Shown here one piece after another: positions 5,194-9,729 of a DNA stretch of 9,729 nt. The DNA is from an uncultured Clostridia bacterium (GTDB lineage: Bacteria > Bacillota > Clostridia > Christensenellales > Borkfalkiaceae), in assembly GCA_947176485.1 (NCBI GenBank), contig CAMWQS010000056.1:1-9729 (forward strand), read 5' to 3'. How positions within the stretch are numbered: position 1 is the stretch's first letter; each line of letters starts with the position of its first letter. The notes beneath the pieces are model-generated. The model was not told where the DNA came from. It saw only the letters and a program-made list of their open reading frames with translations, and made no database searches. Both the position numbers and the translations under genes were made by a program.

Positions 5194-6849
5194 ATGCAAC
5201 ACAACAGAAAACTTTTGGCACCCTTTTTACTTTCCGCAGTTGCTCTTTGTGCGTTCGCGTTTGGTGGCTGTCACAGGCACATTCACGAGACTAGGTACAT
5301 ACAAGCAACTTGCACGCAAGCGGGCTTTTACGAGGATTTTTGTCCGAACTGCGGATATATTCACGAAAGCTACCAGACGAGCCCCGCATTGGGGCATAAC
5401 TACGACGGCGGTTATTGTGAAAACTGCGGCGAACCCGACCCCAACGATTCAAGCCTTTCGAGCGATACGCAGAGCAAGGTTAAGCTGTCTGCGGACGGCA
5501 CCCTTTCGTGGACGAAGCTGAAAAACGCCACGAAGTACGAGCTTATTATCACGACGACGGGCAGCGACGAACCCACGGTTTACACCTTCCCGAAAAAGCA
5601 AGGAAGTGCGAAGCTTGACGATTTGGGCGGCAACGACGACTACGGTAATAAAGTTTACTTCCCCACCGGCAGAACCTTTGCCCAATTCGTTCATTACGAA
5701 ATATACACCGAAACGGTTGAGGGCGAAAAGATAGAGCAGGAGGTGCCTATGACCGAGCAAGCCGACGAGTTCAGGGTACTGAAGCGCAACGGCGTTTTCG
5801 AATTGGAAAGGCTGGGCTATTCTGACGAGAACTTGACTTTGAACGGTTTCTATTCCGAAGCAAGAGAGGGTGAAAGCGGCGAGTATTATCTCTACGAAGT
5901 GCCTTTAAACGAAAAGAACGAAAACGTTAAAGTCAACCTGCCCAAACAAGTTAAGCTTGCTGCGGGTAATAGGGCGGCTTATTACAGAACGGCTGAGGAC
6001 AGGACGGGCAGTCAAAACGCAATAAGCTCGTTCGATTGGAATTATATGAATTTCCCCGCAGGCGCAACGACGATATATATGCGTCTGACCTTGGCGGGCG
6101 GAGGATACAAAGATTATAACCTCTGCGTTTACGGACTCAGGAATCTGGAAATTACCAGATACTCAGTATCAAGCTTAAATTCAAGGCAAGAGGTCGGCAC
6201 GAAGTTCACTTGTCTTGAAGGTGATATAATCTCCAGTGAAGACGTCTGCCGCGGTTTGAGACTCGATACTTATTATTTAAGAGATTCCGATTATAATTAT
6301 TTGGGCAAGGTAGAATGTAATTATTTTGAGTCGACTTTCTCGGGCGCGGACTACACCGTAAAGTATAGCGGAAGCGGCAACGGCATAGAGCTGTATTTCT
6401 ACACTACGGATATAAAGCCTTTGTGCGACGAGGTAAAGGAAGCTTCAAACACTTACTTAGTGCGCGAAGTGTGGAGTAATAACGACCTAAGAGGCTACGA
6501 CTTAGTTTATAAAACTTCTTCCACGGCAACGGAAGCGGTTATTCCGACGGATATCTACGGAAAGAATATCCTTTCAGCCGATTTCGAATATGCGCAAGTA
6601 AACACTATAACTATCGGCGACGTGCATACCTTGCCCAAGCTCACCCTTAATATAAACGTTACCACGATAAATTTAGGTGATATTCACAGTATAAGCGCGG
6701 GCGCGTTCGTCGGGGCAAATTCAAACCTCGTTATAAACTGCGCGTTCAACGAGGAGCAGGCGCAATACTTTGAAGCCAAATGGAATTACAAAGAACCTTT
6801 AAACCAATACAGCACCGCAAAATTTACTACGAATTATAACGTGCAATAA
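5194..6849 (+). CDS. Secreted lipoprotein with N-terminal Cys/His modules, unknown function
   Basis: The 551-residue product begins with a lipoprotein-type signal: basic RK, a hydrophobic run at residues 7–23 and a likely lipidated C26 in AFGGC, a slightly unusual lipobox. Directly after is a histidine- and cysteine-rich segment: HRHIH, C40, C50-x2-C53-G, ALGHNY, and C75-x2-C78-G. Two CxxCG knuckles suggest a small metal-binding or disulphide module; similar modules occur in gut Firmicutes surface proteins. The middle (about 90–420) is aromatic- and acid-rich and looks like beta-sandwich extracellular domains, with no catalytic motif I can name. The last ~110 residues (AVIPTDIYGK ... ISAGAFVGANSNLVINCAF) resemble a degenerate BspA-type leucine-rich repeat. 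ATG 5194 is chosen because GGAGG (5184–5188) lies 5 nt upstream; the in-frame TTG at 5182 overlaps that site. The gene has no clear promoter of its own between the ncRNA and the ATG. Confidence 0.85.
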   Translation: MQHNRKLLAPFLLSAVALCAFAFGGCHRHIHETRYIQATCTQAGFYEDFCPNCGYIHESYQTSPALGHNYDGGYCENCGEPDPNDSSLSSDTQSKVKLSADGTLSWTKLKNATKYELIITTTGSDEPTVYTFPKKQGSAKLDDLGGNDDYGNKVYFPTGRTFAQFVHYEIYTETVEGEKIEQEVPMTEQADEFRVLKRNGVFELERLGYSDENLTLNGFYSEAREGESGEYYLYEVPLNEKNENVKVNLPKQVKLAAGNRAAYYRTAEDRTGSQNAISSFDWNYMNFPAGATTIYMRLTLAGGGYKDYNLCVYGLRNLEITRYSVSSLNSRQEVGTKFTCLEGDIISSEDVCRGLRLDTYYLRDSDYNYLGKVECNYFESTFSGADYTVKYSGSGNGIELYFYTTDIKPLCDEVKEASNTYLVREVWSNNDLRGYDLVYKTSSTATEAVIPTDIYGKNILSADFEYAQVNTITIGDVHTLPKLTLNINVTTINLGDIHSISAGAFVGANSNLVINCAFNEEQAQYFEAKWNYKEPLNQYSTAKFTTNYNVQ

Positions 6850-6854
6850 AAGTG

Positions 6855-6894
6855 CAGGCGCTCCGTTTCATGAAACGGAGCGCCTGTTATTTTT
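6855..6894. terminator. Perfect palindromic bidirectional terminator
   Basis: A 32-nt perfect palindrome (6855–6886; outer arm CAGGCGCTCCG) folds to a stem of up to about 14 bp with a tiny loop around TCATGA. It is followed on the plus strand by TTATTTTT (6887–6894) and on the minus strand by ACTTTTAT. It ends both the lipoprotein gene and the converging helicase gene, whose stop codon (6893–6895) starts within the plus-strand T-tract. Confidence 0.95.
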
Positions 6895-8107
6895 ATCTCA
6901 ATAAAACCAAATTCTTTTTTGCGCGGGTTATCGCGGTGTACAGCCAACGGTTTTTGTCCTCTTTAAAGCAAAAGCTTTCGTCGAACACGACGGCGTTGTC
7001 AAACTCGCTTCCTTGCGCCTTGTGGCAGGAAATACAATAGCCGTATTCAAATCTGTTCAGCGTGAAGGCACCCGTAACTTCGCCGTCCTCGTCAAACTTT
7101 TCAAAGTAATCGCCGCGCTTGTAGCGGTAATAGCCGTCGGTAAAAATGCCCGTATCTATGGGCAAAGCCTCGGGGCAGTTTTCGTCCAAAAAGTCGGGCT
7201 TAAACTGTATAAACCCTATCTGCTTGCCCTCGTCGTAAAACGGCTCGATAACCGTTCCGATAATCCCGTTAACCATATTAAACCGCATCTCACGGTCGAT
7301 AAAAGTTTCCCAGTTGTTCTGCGTGCAAATAAGCTTTTCACCGCTCTGCGGCAAACCGGAAAAGCCCTTCAAGGCGCGGATTTCGTCGTTAATCTGTGCC
7401 CTCGTCTTGTTCGTCCCGCAAATAATTTGGTCGGCTTTGAAAAGGCACGCTTTGCGCTTTTCACCCGTAAATAGCCGCTTGCTCATAACCAACACGCTGC
7501 TGCCGTATCTGCCGAAGGGTATATATTTCCCCTCGCGTGCCATTTCCGAAAGCATTATAATCGGGTTGCCGAGGTTCTGCCTTACTATGGTTTTCAAAGT
7601 GTAGTCGGGCGCGGAAAGGAAGCCGTTCAAGCCCTCGACGGGCGGCAACTGCGCGTTGTCCCCACAGATTAAAATTTTCACACCGAACTCGATTAAATCG
7701 TACAAAACCTCGTCCGAAACCATTGAAGCCTCGTCCAAAACGATTAGCTTAATTCGCTTTTCAATGCTGTCGCGCCGTTTGAAAATAAGCTTTTCAACGG
7801 TTATTTTTTTACCGTTTAACTCAATTTCGGTTTCTTGCACCAGAGAGGTATAAATTAGCTTGTGAATGGTGGTGGCGTGTATCCCCGAACGGATAAGCAC
7901 GGTTGCCGCCTTGCCCGTAGGCGTAACGAAGGCGGCGGTGTCCTCGGGCACCAACCCCAAAACCTCGCATACTACGTGCTTTAACAGCGTGGTTTTACCC
8001 GTGCCCGCGTAGCCCGCCAACACGAAGGCTTGCCTCGTAGAGTGCAAAAACCAGTCCTTTATTAACTTGCAAGCCTCGGTTTGGTCGGCGGTAAAATCTT
8101 CACGCAT
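6893..8107 (-). CDS. RecD/Dda-like SF1B DNA helicase
   Basis: This 404-residue ATPase carries the superfamily 1B helicase motifs in order: Q9 near the N terminus, Walker A GYAGTGKTT (32–40), Ia TPTGKAA (62–68), Ib TTIHKL (79–84), Walker B VLDEAS with D125-E126, motif III GDNAQLPP (149–156), motif V GYCISCHKAQGSEFD (356–370) and motif VI YTAITRAKK (390–398). All key residues are intact, so an active 5'-to-3' DNA helicase is likely. It lacks the long N-terminal region of RecD2 and has no RecB or RecC partner nearby. Its size is close to phage Dda or the short RecD-like helicases. The role is unknown: repair, replication restart or a domesticated phage gene. The ATG at 8107 is preferred over the upstream in-frame TTG at 8143, which overlaps a -35 box. 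No Shine-Dalgarno is present, and the -10 ends 6 nt before the ATG. Confidence 0.92.
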   Translation of the reverse strand: MREDFTADQTEACKLIKDWFLHSTRQAFVLAGYAGTGKTTLLKHVVCEVLGLVPEDTAAFVTPTGKAATVLIRSGIHATTIHKLIYTSLVQETEIELNGKKITVEKLIFKRRDSIEKRIKLIVLDEASMVSDEVLYDLIEFGVKILICGDNAQLPPVEGLNGFLSAPDYTLKTIVRQNLGNPIIMLSEMAREGKYIPFGRYGSSVLVMSKRLFTGEKRKACLFKADQIICGTNKTRAQINDEIRALKGFSGLPQSGEKLICTQNNWETFIDREMRFNMVNGIIGTVIEPFYDEGKQIGFIQFKPDFLDENCPEALPIDTGIFTDGYYRYKRGDYFEKFDEDGEVTGAFTLNRFEYGYCISCHKAQGSEFDNAVVFDESFCFKEDKNRWLYTAITRAKKNLVLLR

Positions 8108-8113
8108 AACCGT

Positions 8114-8143
8114 ATTGTACCACACAAACAAAAGTTTTGGCAA
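8114..8143 (-). promoter_or_regulatory. Promoter of the helicase gene, giving a leaderless mRNA
   Basis: On the minus strand, TTGCCA (8138–8143) and TACAAT (8114–8119) are 18 nt apart. The -10 matches consensus at 5 of 6 bases and the -35 at 4 of 6. Only 6 nt separate the -10 from the ATG at 8107, placing the start of transcription at about the A of the start codon and explaining the missing ribosome binding site. Confidence 0.6.
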
Positions 8144-8193
8144 CCGTGCGCGGCAGGTAATTTAAAAATCGCATAAAAAAATTGAAATCGCTA

Positions 8194-8222
8194 TTGACTA
8201 TATTGACGAGTTGAGGTATAAT
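8194..8222 (+). promoter_or_regulatory. Strong sigma-A promoter of pgi
   Basis: TTGACT (8194–8199), a 17-nt spacer and a perfect TATAAT (8217–8222) form a near-consensus promoter. Transcription should begin near 8229, giving a leader of about 41 nt that ends in the GGAGG site. A second TTGACG inside the spacer is too close to the -10 to act as its -35. Strong constitutive expression of pgi is expected. Confidence 0.92.
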
Positions 8223-8259
8223 TTTTATTGTGGAAAAACTTGTAAAAGTTAAATTTTTT

Positions 8260-8264
8260 GGAGG
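8260..8264 (+). promoter_or_regulatory. Ribosome binding site that sets the pgi start
   Basis: GGAGG lies 5 nt before the ATG at 8270. An in-frame TTG at 8258 overlaps this site and so cannot be the start. The lipoprotein gene uses an almost identical T-rich context before GGAGG (5184–5188). Confidence 0.9.
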
Positions 8265-8269
8265 AAATA

Positions 8270-9706
8270 ATGGCATATAAAACCAAAGAATGGCGCAACA
8301 GTATGCGCGTAACCGTGGACTATAACTACATGATGGCAAAATCCCTCGGCGATAAGGGTATAACCGATTCCGAAATCAAAGGGGTAAAGGACAAGGCTGA
8401 AAAGGCGTTCGATTACGTTATGTCTAACCGCGGCAAGGACGAGCTGTATATGGGCTGGACGGAGCTTCCCTATAATCAAGACGCTATCGTCGCAGACATT
8501 CTTGCAACCGCAAAGCAAGTCAGAAAGAAGTTCAAGTACTTCGTCGTTCTCGGCATCGGTGGAAGTGCGCTCGGTCCCATAATGGTGTTCAACGCGTTGA
8601 AGCACCTTCACTATAACGAGCTTCCCCCCAAGAAGCGCGGCGGCCCTAAGTTCTACGTTGAGGACAACGTTGACCCCGTTAGAATGCAAGCACTTCTTGA
8701 CGTAATAGTTCCCGAAGAAACTTGCTTTAACGTTATTTCGAAGTCGGGTGCAACCTCCGAAACGATGACGCAGTTCTTGATTATTGCGGATATTTTGGAA
8801 AAGAAGGGGCTTAACCTTGCCGACCATATGATTTTCACCACGGACGAAAGCCGCGGCAACCTCATCAAAATCGACCAAAAATACGGCGGAAAGTTCAAAA
8901 AATACGTTCTTCCCGACGGCGTCGGCGGCAGATTTTCCGAGCTGTGCCCCGTCGGACTTCTTCCCGCGGCAGTACTCGGCATAGATATCAAAGGTATGCT
9001 TGCCGGTGCGGCGTATATGGACGGGCTTTGCTCAAAGCCTTCGGTTGCTAAAAACCCCGCTCTTGCTTGCGCAGTGCTTCAATACGTAACTATGAAGCAG
9101 GGCAAAAACATTCACGTAATAATGCCTTATTCGGATAACTTAAAGCTTATGTCCGACTGGTATTGCCAGCTTTGGGCAGAATCCCTCGGCAAGGCAGTGG
9201 ACTACGACGGCAAGACCGTAAACGCAGGTACTACGCCCGTCAAATCTCTCGGCGTTACCGACCAGCACTCACAGGTTCAGCTCTATATCGAAGGACCTTA
9301 CGACAAGGTTATAACCTTCATTTCAGTAACGAACTACGGCTGCGAAATGCCCATTGCACACGGCTGTGAAGATATTCCCGACGTAGGCTTCCTCGGCGGG
9401 CACACCATGCAGGAGCTTATCCAAGCCGAAAACAAGGCTACGGCGTACGCGCTTATGCGTGCGGGCAGAATGAATTACACCATCAACCTTCCCGAAGTAA
9501 ACGCGTTCACCCTCGGTCAGCTTATGTACCTTATGGAATTGCAGACGGCTTACGCGGGTGCACTTCTCAACATCGATACCTTTAACCAACCCGGCGTTGA
9601 AAACGGCAAAAAGGCTACTTTCGCGCTTCTTGGTAAGAAGGGTTACGAAGGTCAGAAGAAGGAAATGGACGACGCTCCCGCGCTTGACGATAAATATATA
9701 GTATAA
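8270..9706 (+). CDS. pgi: Glucose-6-phosphate isomerase
   Basis: This cytoplasmic enzyme interconverts glucose-6-phosphate and fructose-6-phosphate in glycolysis and gluconeogenesis. The 478-residue chain is close to the shorter Bacillota form (about 450) rather than the longer enterobacterial one. Visible landmarks are GIGGSALGP (from 95), the phosphate-binding ISKSGATSET segment, PGI signature 1 DGVGGRFSELCPVG (216–229), catalytic E304 in QLWAESLGK, the conserved histidine in TDQHSQVQLYIEGP, and signature 2 GALLNIDTFNQPGVENGK (430–447). Nothing is missing. It has its own strong promoter and ribosome binding site. A Shine-Dalgarno run 5 nt past its stop shows that another gene follows closely and is likely cotranscribed. 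The flanking helicase is divergent and functionally unrelated. Confidence 0.98.
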   Translation: MAYKTKEWRNSMRVTVDYNYMMAKSLGDKGITDSEIKGVKDKAEKAFDYVMSNRGKDELYMGWTELPYNQDAIVADILATAKQVRKKFKYFVVLGIGGSALGPIMVFNALKHLHYNELPPKKRGGPKFYVEDNVDPVRMQALLDVIVPEETCFNVISKSGATSETMTQFLIIADILEKKGLNLADHMIFTTDESRGNLIKIDQKYGGKFKKYVLPDGVGGRFSELCPVGLLPAAVLGIDIKGMLAGAAYMDGLCSKPSVAKNPALACAVLQYVTMKQGKNIHVIMPYSDNLKLMSDWYCQLWAESLGKAVDYDGKTVNAGTTPVKSLGVTDQHSQVQLYIEGPYDKVITFISVTNYGCEMPIAHGCEDIPDVGFLGGHTMQELIQAENKATAYALMRAGRMNYTINLPEVNAFTLGQLMYLMELQTAYAGALLNIDTFNQPGVENGKKATFALLGKKGYEGQKKEMDDAPALDDKYIV

Positions 9707-9711
9707 AAATA

Positions 9712-9720
9712 AAAGGAGAG
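9712..9720 (+). promoter_or_regulatory. Shine-Dalgarno of a downstream gene beyond the window
   Basis: AAAGGAGAG follows the pgi stop by 5 nt, with no terminator in between. The start codon would fall at or just after the window end, so the gene itself cannot be identified. Confidence 0.6.
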
Positions 9721-9729
9721 GGCGGGCGT

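Noticed and set aside
8249..8878. Long open frame on the minus strand opposite pgi.
   Set aside because: It is antisense to strongly conserved pgi codons, has no ribosome binding site and shows no domain, so it is a composition shadow.
1..9729. CRISPR array, tRNA, rRNA, IS element, prophage or defence cassette.
   Set aside because: No regular repeat-spacer series, cloverleaf, transposase, integrase or known defence genes were seen. A lone helicase is not enough to claim a defence system.

Overview
The window (about 9.7 kb, moderate GC with many AT-rich spacers) looks like chromosomal core sequence from a Bacillota/Clostridia-type bacterium, probably an uncultured gut lineage. Three things point that way: the obg–yhbY–nadD–yqeK–rsfS gene cluster typical of that phylum, strong GGAGG ribosome binding sites with sigma-A-type promoters, and a lipoprotein with the CxxCG...ALGHxY cysteine modules I associate with gut Firmicutes surface proteins. 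The lineage is an inference from gene content, not a database match. No phage, IS, CRISPR or plasmid genes are visible.

Layout. (1) Positions 2–3759 hold a ribosome-assembly and NAD cluster: the GTPase Obg (5' end outside the window), the RNA-binding protein YhbY, a fused NadD–YqeK enzyme and the ribosome silencing factor RsfS. A four-helix membrane protein gene on the opposite strand (1505–2245) splits the cluster between yhbY and nadD. (2) At 3774–4923 a terminator shared by converging genes is followed by a small single-pass membrane protein gene on the minus strand. Divergent from that is a DeoC-like aldolase gene that keeps both active-site lysines but has an altered aspartate and altered phosphate site, and it ends in its own terminator. 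(3) At 4932–5166 a textbook promoter (TTGATA-17-TATACT) fires into a stretch with no ORF. That stretch can fold into a long rod: a 19-bp closing helix, a symmetrical 19/19-nt bubble, a long inner helix and an apical hairpin, followed by an intrinsic terminator. This resembles 6S RNA and is the most interesting element here. (4) At 5194–6886 a cysteine-rich secreted lipoprotein of unknown function is followed by a perfectly palindromic bidirectional terminator. (5) At 6893–8107 on the minus strand is a compact RecD/Dda-like SF1B helicase. It diverges from pgi (8270–9706, glucose-6-phosphate isomerase), which has a near-consensus promoter. The window ends on a Shine-Dalgarno sequence for a further downstream gene.

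How the parts relate. Obg, YhbY and RsfS act on assembly or dormancy of the large ribosomal subunit, and NadD–YqeK joins NAD synthesis to dinucleoside tetraphosphate removal. If the ncRNA is a 6S RNA, it would add a global transcription control that responds to growth state. The rest reads as unlinked housekeeping or surface genes packed tightly. Two minus-strand genes place their stop codons inside the T-tract of the neighbouring plus-strand terminator. Two translation-start styles are seen: strong Shine-Dalgarno sites (yhbY, deoC-like, lipoprotein, pgi), and starts with no Shine-Dalgarno whose ATG lies 5–6 nt after a -10-like box (helicase, small membrane protein, perhaps nadD), suggesting leaderless mRNAs.
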